Origin: Marmoricola sp.
GTDB taxonomy: Bacteria > Actinomycetota > Actinomycetes > Propionibacteriales > Nocardioidaceae
Reading direction: 5' to 3'
Assembly (NCBI GenBank): GCA_025964775.1
Contig: JAOPYE010000014.1
Coordinates: 171,992 to 235,991, forward strand
DNA length: 64,000 nt
How positions within the stretch are numbered: the first letter of the stretch is position 1; every line of letters starts with the position of its first letter. Under the pieces are notes generated by a model. The model worked only from the letters and a program-made list of their open reading frames with translations. It searched no databases and had not been told where the DNA came from. Positions 53,528 to 61,980 of this stretch are shown here, one piece after another. The position numbers and the translations under genes are program-made.

Positions 53528-54405
53528 TGGCAGGACTTGTCGGCCTGCCCAAGGAGTTCGCCGATGCGGCAGCCGAGTTCGCCGACGGCTCCAAGACCCC
53601 GGCCGAGCCGCGCGACGCCGCGACCGTCGTCCTGGTGCGTCCGGGCGCCGACGGCCCGGAGCTGTACCTGCTGCGCCGACAGATCTCCATGGAGTTCGCC
53701 GGCGGCATGTGCGTCTTTCCCGGGGGCGGCGTCGACCCGCGGGACTTCGACCACACGGTCGCGTGGGCTGGCCCGAGTCCGGCTGAGTGGGCCGAGCGGT
53801 TGGGTACGGACGAGGCTCAGGCGCGTGCGCTGGTGGCGGCTGCTGTGCGGGAGACCTTCGAGGAGTCCGGCGTCCTGCTGGCCGGCGAGTCGGCGGACTC
53901 GGTGATCGCCGACACCACCGGCGACGACTGGGAGGCGGACCGGATCGCCCTGGAGCAGCGCGAGCTCTCGATGACCGACTTCCTCACCAACCGTGGACTG
54001 GTGCTGCGCACCGACCTGCTCGGCGCCTGGGCGGGCTGGTTGACGCCGGTCTTCGAGCCGAAGCGCTACCGCACCTGGTTCTTCGTCGCCGAGCTGCCCG
54101 AGGGCCAGAAGACCCGCGACGTCTCCACCGAGTCCGACCACGTGGTCTGGTTGCCGGCCATCAAGGCGGTCGAGCAGGCCGAGGAGCGCCAGATCCTGAT
54201 GCTGCCCCCGACCTACATCACCAGCCTGGACGTCGCCCAGTACGCCGACCCGGCCGAGGTGATCGCGGCCGCCGCGGAACGGCGCGTCGAGATGTTCTGC
54301 CCGGCGGTCGAGCCGGAAGGCGAGCAGTTCACGCTGACCCGGCCGCCGCACGCGGACGCTCTGCTCGCAGCGCGGGCCAGGACCGCGCGTTGGGGTCAGG
54401 ACTGA
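53527..54405 (+). CDS. NUDIX hydrolase family protein
   Basis: A 292-residue protein with a NUDIX box split by an insert: FPGGGVDPRDFD near 60-71 and AAAVRETFEESGVLLAGE near 105-122. The long insert resembles RNPP/NUDT19-type proteins, which act on CoA or related pyrophosphates. The first residues (MAGLVGLPKEFADAA) are unusual. Coupled to RidA by a one-base overlap; the MBL gene starts 4 bases later. Confidence 0.8.
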   Translation: MAGLVGLPKEFADAAAEFADGSKTPAEPRDAATVVLVRPGADGPELYLLRRQISMEFAGGMCVFPGGGVDPRDFDHTVAWAGPSPAEWAERLGTDEAQARALVAAAVRETFEESGVLLAGESADSVIADTTGDDWEADRIALEQRELSMTDFLTNRGLVLRTDLLGAWAGWLTPVFEPKRYRTWFFVAELPEGQKTRDVSTESDHVVWLPAIKAVEQAEERQILMLPPTYITSLDVAQYADPAEVIAAAAERRVEMFCPAVEPEGEQFTLTRPPHADALLAARARTARWGQD

Positions 54406-54409
54406 GCCG

Positions 54410-55201
54410 ATGACCTGGGAGGGCGGCACCTTCGGCGATCGCGGTCAGTGCGTCCTCGCGCCGAACGCGAACATGATGACGCTGGACGGCACGAACACCT
54501 GGGTGCTGCGCGAGCCGGGGGCCCGGCGGTCTGTGGTGATCGATCCGGGCCCGCCCGACCCGTCCCACCTGGCTGCGATCGAAGCCGTCGCCGGCGAGGT
54601 CGGCACGGTCCTGCTGACCCACCACCATGCCGATCACTCCGAAGCTGCCAAGGACTTCGCGTCCCGCTGGCGGTGCGGCGTACGGGCCCTGGATCCGGAG
54701 TACCGGCTGGGTGCCGAGGGCCTGGCCGACGGTGATGTCGTCGAGGTGGACGGCCTCGAGGTCCGGGTGGTCGGGACGCCGGGGCACACCGCCGACTCGC
54801 TCTCGTTCCTGGTTCCGGCCGAACGTGCCGTCCTCACTGGTGACACGGTGCTGGGACGCGGCACCACGGTCGTCGCCCATCCCGACGGGGAGCTCGGTGC
54901 GTACCTCGACTCGCTCGACCGCCTGCACGCTCTGGCCGAAGCGCACGAGGTCGCGGCGATCTGGCCGGGCCACGGACCGGTGATCCCGGACGCGCTCGCA
55001 GCGCTCGACTACTACATCTCCCACCGCGGCCAGCGGCTCGACCAGGTCCGTGCGGCGCTCGCCGTCCTCAGTGCGCAACCGGTCACCGAGGACGACCTGC
55101 CACGCCAGGTGGTCGAGATCGTCTATCAGGACGTCGACCCGATCCTGTGGGGTGCGGCCGAGCTGTCGGTCCGTGCCCAACTCGCCTACCTAACCCGTTG
55201 A
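54410..55201 (+). CDS. MBL-fold metallo-hydrolase
   Basis: A 263-residue metallo-beta-lactamase-fold hydrolase with THHHADHSE near 70-78, GTPGHTADSLSF near 120, a metal-bridging Asp in LTGDTVLG and His in PGHGPV. A C-terminal winged-helix-like segment (LPRQVVEIVYQDVDPILWGAAELSVRAQLAYL) is as in LACTB2-like proteins, some of which are nucleases. Last gene of the DUF4177-RidA-NUDIX-MBL operon, equivalent to mycobacterial Rv3677. Confidence 0.87.
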   Translation: MTWEGGTFGDRGQCVLAPNANMMTLDGTNTWVLREPGARRSVVIDPGPPDPSHLAAIEAVAGEVGTVLLTHHHADHSEAAKDFASRWRCGVRALDPEYRLGAEGLADGDVVEVDGLEVRVVGTPGHTADSLSFLVPAERAVLTGDTVLGRGTTVVAHPDGELGAYLDSLDRLHALAEAHEVAAIWPGHGPVIPDALAALDYYISHRGQRLDQVRAALAVLSAQPVTEDDLPRQVVEIVYQDVDPILWGAAELSVRAQLAYLTR

Positions 55202-55363
55202 ACGGTCCCAACCCGTCCCTCGAGCGGGCCATATTGGTCGTTTGAGACGACCGGTTGTGCTTGTGAGACGTCCCGACGTCCACAGCGCACCTCGGACATA
55301 ACCGGGTCAACAGGCGGTGAAGGGCGAGACAAGGCTGCGACGTCCGCGCGCGACCCTCGCTCG

Positions 55364-56284
55364 ATGACCGCGAACCTCCACCTGCCCGGTGACCTCTTCA
55401 CCCGCGCGGATCTCGATGCACTTGAGATGAGCGACGGACAGCTTCGACGCGCGATCCGGGACCGTCAGGTCCGGCCCGTGGTTCGTGGGGTCTTCGTCCG
55501 GTACGACGTGCCGGACTCGCTCGAACTGCGGCTCGACGCAGTGGCTCACAACCTTGCCCCGGGGCAGGTCGTCTGTGATCGCACAGCCGCCTGGCTCCAT
55601 GGGGTCGACATGTTCGGCCTGGCCGAGCACGCGATCCTGCCCCGGGTGGAATCGGCGTCCTCGACCGGCGTGCGCGCATCGAAGGCCGCTGCGGTTCGCG
55701 GCCGCAGCCGTGCTCTGCTGCCGAGTGACATCGTCGAGCTCAACGGTCTTCGTGTGACCACGCCACTGCGGACGGCGCTCGACCTCGCGTGCAACCTGCA
55801 TCGACGTGACGCACTAGCTGCGCTCGACCTGTTCCGTCGCCTGCACGGCATCGGTGCTGAGGAGATCGACACCGAACTGCCTCGGTTCCGCCGTCGTCGT
55901 GGAGTGATCCAGGCGCGCGGCCTCACCCGGCTCATCGACGGGCGGGCCGAGTCCGTGCGTGAGTCGTGGGTGAGGTTGGCGCTGGTCGACGCCGGGCTGC
56001 CTCTGCCCAACGTGCAAGTCTGGGTCGATCGGGACGGCGTACCGACGTACCGGCTCGATCTCGCCTATCAGGCTCAGCGGGTAGCAGTCGAGTACGACGG
56101 CGAGCCGTTCCACAGTTCGCCGGATGCCCGAGAGCGCGACCGCCGACGACGCGAGTGGCTTCGCGACCAAGGCTGGACCGTCGTCGTTGTACGTAACGGC
56201 GACTTCTCGGGTCCCGCGCTCGACCGCTGGATCGGCCGGGTGCGCGAGGCGCTCGATGCCCAGTACTGCAATCTGAGGTGGTGA
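55364..56284 (+). CDS. AbiEi-like/DUF559 protein
   Basis: A 306-residue protein combining two parts. Residues 1-190 resemble AbiEi-type antitoxin domains (LRRAIRDRQVRPVVRGVFVRYD; a winged-helix start, then VCDRTAAWLHGVD and LRVTTPLRTALDLAC). Residues 210-306 form a Vsr/DUF559-like nuclease fold (TYRLDLAYQAQRVAVEYDGEPFHSSPDARERDRRRREWLRDQGWTVVVVRNGDF), with candidate catalytic Asp and Glu in RLDLAY and VEYDGE. Common in actinobacteria, function unknown. It has no toxin partner and interrupts the MBL-crp adjacency expected from mycobacteria. Confidence 0.75.
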   Translation: MTANLHLPGDLFTRADLDALEMSDGQLRRAIRDRQVRPVVRGVFVRYDVPDSLELRLDAVAHNLAPGQVVCDRTAAWLHGVDMFGLAEHAILPRVESASSTGVRASKAAAVRGRSRALLPSDIVELNGLRVTTPLRTALDLACNLHRRDALAALDLFRRLHGIGAEEIDTELPRFRRRRGVIQARGLTRLIDGRAESVRESWVRLALVDAGLPLPNVQVWVDRDGVPTYRLDLAYQAQRVAVEYDGEPFHSSPDARERDRRRREWLRDQGWTVVVVRNGDFSGPALDRWIGRVREALDAQYCNLRW

Positions 56285-56317
56285 TTCAGGCCCACTCGAG
56301 CAACAGAACGGGCCCGA

Positions 56318-56995
56318 TCAACGGGCGCGGCGCTTCATCCGCTCGACATCCATGATCACCACGGAGCGGGGCTCCAGGCGTAGCCAGCCGCGGGAGGCGA
56401 AGTCGGCCAGGGCCTTGTTGACGGTCTCTCGCGAGGCGCCGACGAGCTGGGCGAGCTCTTCCTGGGTCAGGTCGTGGTGCACGTGCACGCCGTCGTCGGC
56501 GGTGCGGCCGAAACGGTCGGCCAGGTCGAGCAGTGCCTTGGCGACGCGGCCGGGAACGTCGGAGAAGACCAGGTCGGCGTTGACGTCGTTCGCCTTGCGC
56601 AGGCGGCTGGCGATCTGGGTGAGCATCCCGAGGGCGACCGTGGGCCGGCCCTCGAGCCACCGGATCAGCTCGTCGTGCGAGAGCGTCAGCAGGCTGGTCT
56701 CGGTCACCGCGGTGACGGTCGCCGAGCGCGGGCCCGGGTCGAACAGCGACAACTCGCCGAACATCTGGCCGGGGCCCAGGATCGCCAGCAGGTTCTCGCG
56801 GCCGTCCGAAGAGGTCCGCCCGAGCTTCACCTTGCCGTCGATGACGAGGTAGAGCTTGTCGCCCGAGTCACCTTCGTGGAAGAGCACCTCGCCACGCCGG
56901 AGGCGCGCTTCGGTCATCGACGAGCGCAGGGCCAGAGCCGCCTCGTCGTCGAGGGCGCCGAACAGCGGTGCCTGACGCAGTACGTCGTTGTCCAC
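56318..56995 (-). CDS. crp: Crp/Fnr-family global regulator
   Basis: A 225-residue cAMP-receptor-type regulator. The cyclic nucleotide domain contains FHEGDSGDKLYLVIDGKVKLGR (about 38-58) and FGELSLFDPGPRSATVTAVTE (the phosphate-binding cassette). The C-terminal helix-turn-helix is LTQEELAQLVGASRETVNKALADFASRGWL. The GTG at 56995 with GGAAGG upstream gives the usual VDNDVLRQAPLF start; the frame extends to 57094 as shadow. Equivalent to mycobacterial Rv3676 by sequence and place. Divergent from nth. Confidence 0.9.
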   Translation of the reverse strand: MDNDVLRQAPLFGALDDEAALALRSSMTEARLRRGEVLFHEGDSGDKLYLVIDGKVKLGRTSSDGRENLLAILGPGQMFGELSLFDPGPRSATVTAVTETSLLTLSHDELIRWLEGRPTVALGMLTQIASRLRKANDVNADLVFSDVPGRVAKALLDLADRFGRTADDGVHVHHDLTQEELAQLVGASRETVNKALADFASRGWLRLEPRSVVIMDVERMKRRAR

Positions 56996-57136
56996 GGACA
57001 ATTTCCTTCCAGGATCGGGAGCAGCCCCGGAGGGCCACCCCCCAGTGTTGCAGGTCACAGTCTGGCGCATGACGGCTGTCCCGTCACCAGACACCCTCCG
57101 GGCAGGGCTGTCGGCTTCGCTGCGTAGTCTGGGGGT

Positions 57137-57859
57137 GTGCCCCGTTCCGCGCCCGCCGCACTCCCGGCCCCCGACACAGCGCTCGTCCGGCGGGCCCGCA
57201 AGATCGACCGGATCCTCGGCGAGACGTACCCGGACGCGGGCTGCGAACTCGACTTCGACAACGCCTTCGAGCTGCTCGTCGTCACGGTGCTGAGCGCTCA
57301 GACGACCGACCGTCGGGTCAACGCCGTCCGCCCGACGCTCTTCGCGGCGTACCCGGATCCGGCGGCGATGGCGGCCGCGCCCCGCGAGGACCTCGAGCGC
57401 ATCGTCGGGCCGCTGGGGTTCTTCCGCGCCAAGACGGAGTCGCTGCTCAAGCTGTCAGCCGCCCTCGTGGAGCGGTACGACGGCCAGGTGCCCGGCACGC
57501 TCGAGGACCTGGTCACGCTCCCCGGGGTCGGCCGCAAGACCGCGAACGTGGTGCTCGGCAACGCCTTCGGCGTCCCGGGAATCACCGTCGACACCCACTT
57601 CGGGCGGCTGATCCGCCGGTTCGGCTGGACCGAGGAGACCGACCCGGTGAAGGCGGAGTTCGCGATCGCGGCGATCTTCCCCAAGAAGGACTGGACGATG
57701 CTCAGCCACCACGTGATCTGGCACGGCCGGCGGGTCTGCCAGGCGAAGAAGCCGGCCTGTGGTGCCTGCACGGTGGCGCGGCTCTGTCCGTCGTACGGGG
57801 AGGGGCCGACGGACCAGGCGGAGGCAGCCAAGCTGGTCAAGACCCAGGGCCCCGCGTGA
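57137..57859 (+). CDS. nth: Endonuclease III
   Basis: A 240-residue base-excision repair glycosylase/AP lyase for oxidised pyrimidines. The helix-hairpin-helix LPGVGRKTANVVLGNAF carries the catalytic Lys near 132, the Asp is in VDTHFGR near 152, and the 4Fe-4S ligands form C-x6-C-x2-C-x5-C (about 201-217). A -10-like TAGTCT at 57125-57130 ends 6 bases before the GTG, so transcription is probably leaderless. It opens a coupled operon with the TlpA-like and NUDIX genes. Confidence 0.94.
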   Translation: MPRSAPAALPAPDTALVRRARKIDRILGETYPDAGCELDFDNAFELLVVTVLSAQTTDRRVNAVRPTLFAAYPDPAAMAAAPREDLERIVGPLGFFRAKTESLLKLSAALVERYDGQVPGTLEDLVTLPGVGRKTANVVLGNAFGVPGITVDTHFGRLIRRFGWTEETDPVKAEFAIAAIFPKKDWTMLSHHVIWHGRRVCQAKKPACGACTVARLCPSYGEGPTDQAEAAKLVKTQGPA

Positions 57860-58359
57860 AGGGCCACCGAGCAGCGCTGGCGGCCCTCCTGCTCGCCGGG
57901 TCACTGGCGGCGTGCAGCGCGTCGGGGTCGCCCCACGGTGCGGGCAACAGCAGCACACTGCCGAACGTCACCCTCGCCGGCCTGGGCAGCGATCCCGCGG
58001 TCGACCTGGGCACCCTCAAAGGCCCTGCGGTGGTCAACCTCTGGGCCTCCTGGTGCGGCCCGTGCAAGAGCGAGCTGCCGATCTACGGCGACTTCGCCCG
58101 CGCGTACGCCGGCAAGGTCAAGGTCCTCGGCGTCGACTTCCAGGAAACCAGTGCCTCCGGGGCGATCGACCTGCTGAAGCAGTCCCGCGCCGACTACCCG
58201 ATCGTCACCGATCCTGACGGCAGGACCCGTGCCATCGGGCTGCCGAAGCTGATCCTGGTCGACGCCGCGGGCAAGATCGTCTTCCAGGAGTACGTCGAGA
58301 TCCGGTCCGCCGGTCAGCTGCAGAAGCTCGTCGCCGATCACCTCGGGATCGCCGGATGA
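57856..58359 (+). CDS. TlpA/ResA-like thioredoxin lipoprotein
   Basis: A 167-residue exported thiol-disulfide oxidoreductase. The signal ends in a lipobox (LAACSAS, Cys 20). The thioredoxin domain has the active site WASWCGPCKSELP near 65-77 and a cis-Pro in GLPKLILVDAAG. It probably reduces or oxidises envelope proteins. The GTG overlaps the nth stop (GTGA), and its own stop overlaps the next ATG (ATGA). Confidence 0.9.
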   Translation: MKGHRAALAALLLAGSLAACSASGSPHGAGNSSTLPNVTLAGLGSDPAVDLGTLKGPAVVNLWASWCGPCKSELPIYGDFARAYAGKVKVLGVDFQETSASGAIDLLKQSRADYPIVTDPDGRTRAIGLPKLILVDAAGKIVFQEYVEIRSAGQLQKLVADHLGIAG

Positions 58360-59024
58360 CCGACATCGAGATCCCCGACTGGCTGGTTCCGATCCGGGAC
58401 GGTGCCCTGGCGATCACCGGCGACGACATCACGAAGTTCCTGCCGCCCGAGGACTCGGATGCACGACCCGGGGCCGTCCTGATGCTCTTCGGCGAAGGCC
58501 CGGCCGGCCCGGACCTGCTGCTGACCGAACGCGCGCACACGATGCGCTCGCACCCGGGTCAGGTCTCCTTCCCCGGGGGTTCGGTGGATGCGAGCGACCC
58601 GTCGCCCACCGCGGCGGCCCTGCGTGAGGCGCAGGAAGAAGTCGGTCTCGACCCGGACACGGTCGACGTCCTGACCACCCTGCCGGAGCTGTGGCTGCCG
58701 CCGAGCAACTTCGCCGTGACCCCGGTGGTGGCCTGGTGGCGCGAGAACAGCCCGGTCGGCGTCGTCGACCCGGCCGAGGTGCACGCGGTCTTCCGCACCC
58801 CGCTGGCGGAGCTGCTGGATCCGGCCAACCGGGTCACCGTCACGCACCCGATGGGCTACTCGAGCCCGGGCTTCCTGATCGGCGAGGACAAGGACGTCCT
58901 GCTGTGGGGCTTCACGGCCGGCCTGATCACGAAGCTGTTCGACTTCGTGGGCCTCACCCGGCCCTGGGACGCCTCGATCACGCGAGAGTTGCCGGGTTAC
59001 ATGCTCGGCGTACGCAAGGATTGA
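58356..59024 (+). CDS. NUDIX CoA pyrophosphatase-like hydrolase
   Basis: A 222-residue NUDIX protein with the box GGSVDASDPSPTAAALREAQEEVGLD and, just before it, the UPF0035 signature (RSHPGQVSFPGG), which marks coenzyme A diphosphatases such as NudL. Gene order (nth, TlpA, NUDIX, MarP) is that of mycobacterial Rv3674-Rv3671. Coupled to the TlpA-like gene by ATGA. Confidence 0.87.
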   Translation: MTDIEIPDWLVPIRDGALAITGDDITKFLPPEDSDARPGAVLMLFGEGPAGPDLLLTERAHTMRSHPGQVSFPGGSVDASDPSPTAAALREAQEEVGLDPDTVDVLTTLPELWLPPSNFAVTPVVAWWRENSPVGVVDPAEVHAVFRTPLAELLDPANRVTVTHPMGYSSPGFLIGEDKDVLLWGFTAGLITKLFDFVGLTRPWDASITRELPGYMLGVRKD

Positions 59025-59069
59025 GCGCGGACCCGCCCGCGCCCCTCCCCGACCCGAAGGCCCGAAGCC

Positions 59070-60239
59070 ATGAACCTCCTCGACTGGTGCCTCATCCTCG
59101 TCGCGGTGGCTTATGCCCTCTCGGGGTACTGGCAGGGCTTCATCGCGGGGGCGTTCGCGACCGTCGGCCTGATTCTCGGGGGCTTGTTCGGCATCTGGTT
59201 GGCGCCGCACCTGCTCGGCAACGCGAACCCGTCGCTCGGGGTGTCGCTCGCGGCCCTGTTCGTCGTGCTCGTCTGTGCGTCCTTCGGCCAGGCCAGCTTC
59301 CAGTACGCCGGCACGAAGGTGCGCGCGAAGGTCACCTGGCAGCCGGCCCGTGCCCTCGACGCGATCGGCGGCGCTGTGCTCAGCGTCGTCGCGGTCCTGG
59401 TGGTGACCTGGATGCTCGGCGTCGCCGTCAGCGGCTCCCGGATCCCCGGGATCGGCCCGCTGGTGCGCGGATCCAAGGTGCTCACCGCGGTCAACAACGT
59501 GATGCCGGGCCAGGCCCAGGACCTGCTGCACGGTTTCGACAAGGTTGTCGGTTCGAGCTTCTTCCCGCGCTACCTCGAACCGTTCGCACCGGAGCAGATC
59601 ATCAGCGTCGCGCCGCCTCCGGGCAACGTGGTGCACGATCCCGCCGTCCAGCAGGCAGAGCTGAGTGTCTTCAAGATCCGCGGCAACAACCACTGCGGCG
59701 ACGGCATCGAGGGCAGTGGCTTCCTGTACTCACCGCACCGGATCATGACCAATGCCCACGTGGTCGCCGGCGTCACCGACCCGCAGGTCCGGGTCGGCGC
59801 CCGCGACCTCCCGGCGCGGATCGTGTACTACAACCCCTCGATCGACGTCGCGATCCTGGACGTCAACATCGACGGTCCGGTCGTGCACTTCGACACCAGC
59901 GGCACGGCCAGGGAGGCCGCCGTCGTCCTGGGGTACCCGAACGACGGTCCGTTCGACGCCGAGCCGGCCCGGATCCGCGAGCTCCAGCGGCTGCGCTCGC
60001 CCGACATCTACGGGCGCGGCACGGTGACCCGCGACGTGTTCTCGCTGCGCAGCCTGGTCCGACCCGGCAACTCCGGCGGCCCCCTGGTCTCGCGCGCCGG
60101 CCAGGTCCTCGGGGTGATCTTCGCGGCCTCGGTCAGCGACAAGCAGACCGGCTACGCGCTGACGGCCAACCAGGTCGCCTCGGCCGCGGCCCAGGGCCTG
60201 TCGGCCACCGCCACCGTGTCCAGCGGAGGGTGTGCCTGA
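59070..60239 (+). CDS. marP: MarP-type membrane serine protease
   Basis: A 389-residue protein with four N-terminal transmembrane helices of the CvpA type (residues 1-120) and a periplasmic chymotrypsin-like protease. The triad is His in TNAHVV near 230, Asp in SIDVAILD near 258 and Ser in RPGNSGGPL near 334. CGDGIEGSG holds one of two Cys expected to form the activating disulfide; the other is the C-terminal SGGCA. In Mycobacterium tuberculosis MarP is needed for acid resistance. It starts 45 bases after the NUDIX gene. Confidence 0.9.
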   Translation: MNLLDWCLILVAVAYALSGYWQGFIAGAFATVGLILGGLFGIWLAPHLLGNANPSLGVSLAALFVVLVCASFGQASFQYAGTKVRAKVTWQPARALDAIGGAVLSVVAVLVVTWMLGVAVSGSRIPGIGPLVRGSKVLTAVNNVMPGQAQDLLHGFDKVVGSSFFPRYLEPFAPEQIISVAPPPGNVVHDPAVQQAELSVFKIRGNNHCGDGIEGSGFLYSPHRIMTNAHVVAGVTDPQVRVGARDLPARIVYYNPSIDVAILDVNIDGPVVHFDTSGTAREAAVVLGYPNDGPFDAEPARIRELQRLRSPDIYGRGTVTRDVFSLRSLVRPGNSGGPLVSRAGQVLGVIFAASVSDKQTGYALTANQVASAAAQGLSATATVSSGGCA

Positions 60240-60281
60240 TCACCGAGCGTGCCGGGATGGGGTGACGTACGCGCAGACCGC

Positions 60282-60683
60282 CTACTGCTCGTGCGGAATC
60301 AAAGCCCGCGGCGTCTCCTGCGCCTGGGCGATCGTCCGGGTCGGAGCCCGCACCTTGCGCACCTTGAGGTAGCCGAACAGCCCGAGCAGGGCTGCGATCA
60401 GCAGATACCCGCCGAAGACGATCAGGAAGCACCAGGCGATCCCGATCCCGCTCATCGCGATGAACAGCGCGACCGCGATCGACCCCATGATGATCGCGAG
60501 CAGCGAGATGAACCCGGCGAGCGCGAAGAACAGGATCCCGAGCCCACCGGCCTGGATGCTGACCTTGAGCTCGGACTTGGCCAGCTCGATGATGTGGCGC
60601 AGCAGCGTCCCGAAGTCATCGAACGCGTCGACGACCAACTTGCCGATCGTCGGCTCTTTACCGGCCGGCTCCTGGTATGCCAT
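60282..60683 (-). CDS. Phage holin family membrane protein (holin superfamily III-like)
   Basis: A 133-residue protein with a cytoplasmic N-terminal helix (IGKLVVDAFDDFGTLLRHIIELAKSELKVSI) and two hydrophobic helices (LGILFFALAGFISLLAIIMGSIAVALFIAM; IAWCFLIVFGGYLLIAALLGLFGY). Chromosomal members of this family are found beside marP in actinobacteria (the Rv3669 place). There is no phage context, so a lytic role is not implied. Convergent with marP. Confidence 0.8.
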   Translation of the reverse strand: MAYQEPAGKEPTIGKLVVDAFDDFGTLLRHIIELAKSELKVSIQAGGLGILFFALAGFISLLAIIMGSIAVALFIAMSGIGIAWCFLIVFGGYLLIAALLGLFGYLKVRKVRAPTRTIAQAQETPRALIPHEQ

Positions 60684-60733
60684 CGGGGGATTCCCTTCGC
60701 GTGCTGAGTCGTCTGTCGTCCTGCGATGGCACC

Positions 60734-61921
60734 TTATCGCCCGAGCTCGCGGTGGTGACGGTTACGTCTGCCGAGGATCAGTGCACCGAGCAGTCCGGCG
60801 AGCAACGAGCCCACCAGGACGGCCGTCTTCGCCTCTTCGGCACGGCCACCGGGGAACGACAGGTCGGAGACGAGCAGCGAGACCGTGAAGCCGACGCCGG
60901 CCAGGACGGCGAGGCCGATGAGGTCGCGCCACGACACCTCCACGTCGAGCTCGGCCGGGCTGAGGTGGGTCACCAGCCAGGAGCCGAGAAGGATCCCGAC
61001 CGGCTTGCCCAGCACGAGTCCGAGGACGACGCCGATCACGATCGGGTGTTTGACCAGCCCCAGGCCGCCGGTCAGCTGCACCCCGGCGCTCATCAGCGCG
61101 AAGAAAGGCACCGCGATCGAGGCGCTGATCGGTGACAGCTGGTGCTCGAGGTGCTCCGCCGGTGACGTGTCCTCACCGGGGTCGGGCAGCACCCGGGTAA
61201 GCAGGCCGAGGACGACGCCGGCAATCGTCGCGTGCACGCCGCTCTCGTGGACAAGCCACCAGGCGGCCACCGCGAGCGGGAGCAGGACCAGGGGAGTCGA
61301 GACCCGCAACCGCTGCATCACCCCGTACGCCGCCAGCGCGGCCACGGCGCCGAGAAGGGCGCCCAGGTGCACGGTGTCGGTGTAGAAGACCGCGATGATC
61401 ACGATCACGATCAGGTCGTCGACGACGGCAAGGGTCAGCAGGAACGCACGCAACGAGGCCGGCAGCGCCGATCCGACGACCGCGAGCACCGCGAGCGCGA
61501 ACGCGATGTCGGTGGCGGCCGGGATCGCCCAGCCGCGCAGGTTCGAGGTCCCGTGGTTGGCGGCGACGTACACGAGCGCAGGGACAGCCACGCCGCAGAT
61601 GGCTGCGACCACCGGCACCGCTGCGTCGACGGGGCGACGCAGTGATCCGAGCAGGAACTCGCGCTTGAGCTCGAGGCCCGCGACGAAGAAGAACAGCGTC
61701 AGTGCGCCGTCGGCCGCCCAGTGCTCGACATCGAGCGGGCCGAGGCCGTGGTGCCGCAGGGACTGATAGGAGCTGTAGTCGAGGTTCGCCCAGATGACCG
61801 CAGCGGCAGCAGCGATGAGGGCCACCACCCCGCCCACCGTTTCGGAGCGCAGCAGCGTTCCGATGAACGAGGCTTCCCGGGCATCGGAGCGGGCGATGCG
61901 GAACGGGAGCCGGGGCACCAC
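60734..61921 (-). CDS. nhaA: Na+/H+ antiporter NhaA
   Basis: A 395-residue sodium/proton antiporter with about 12 helices. AADGALTLFFFVAGLELKREFLLG near 70-93, ATDIAFALAVL (Asp equivalent to E. coli D133) and LAVVDDLIVIVIIAVFYT (the D163/D164 pair) are all intact. GTG 61921 follows a -10-like TAGGAT closely, so the mRNA may be leaderless. Divergent from the TerC gene. Confidence 0.93.
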   Translation of the reverse strand: MVPRLPFRIARSDAREASFIGTLLRSETVGGVVALIAAAAAVIWANLDYSSYQSLRHHGLGPLDVEHWAADGALTLFFFVAGLELKREFLLGSLRRPVDAAVPVVAAICGVAVPALVYVAANHGTSNLRGWAIPAATDIAFALAVLAVVGSALPASLRAFLLTLAVVDDLIVIVIIAVFYTDTVHLGALLGAVAALAAYGVMQRLRVSTPLVLLPLAVAAWWLVHESGVHATIAGVVLGLLTRVLPDPGEDTSPAEHLEHQLSPISASIAVPFFALMSAGVQLTGGLGLVKHPIVIGVVLGLVLGKPVGILLGSWLVTHLSPAELDVEVSWRDLIGLAVLAGVGFTVSLLVSDLSFPGGRAEEAKTAVLVGSLLAGLLGALILGRRNRHHRELGR

Positions 61922-61980
61922 GCGATCCTATCGACCGGGCGGGTTGGCCCCGTTGGGTCAGTGATGTGAGACTCGGTGCG

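Noticed and set aside
57040..57065. Crp binding site upstream of crp
   Set aside because: TCACA is present but the opposite half-site does not match TGTGA at the proper 6-base spacing.
60282..60683. Prophage remnant suggested by the holin-like protein
   Set aside because: No other phage genes are nearby and the gene fits the conserved marP neighbourhood.
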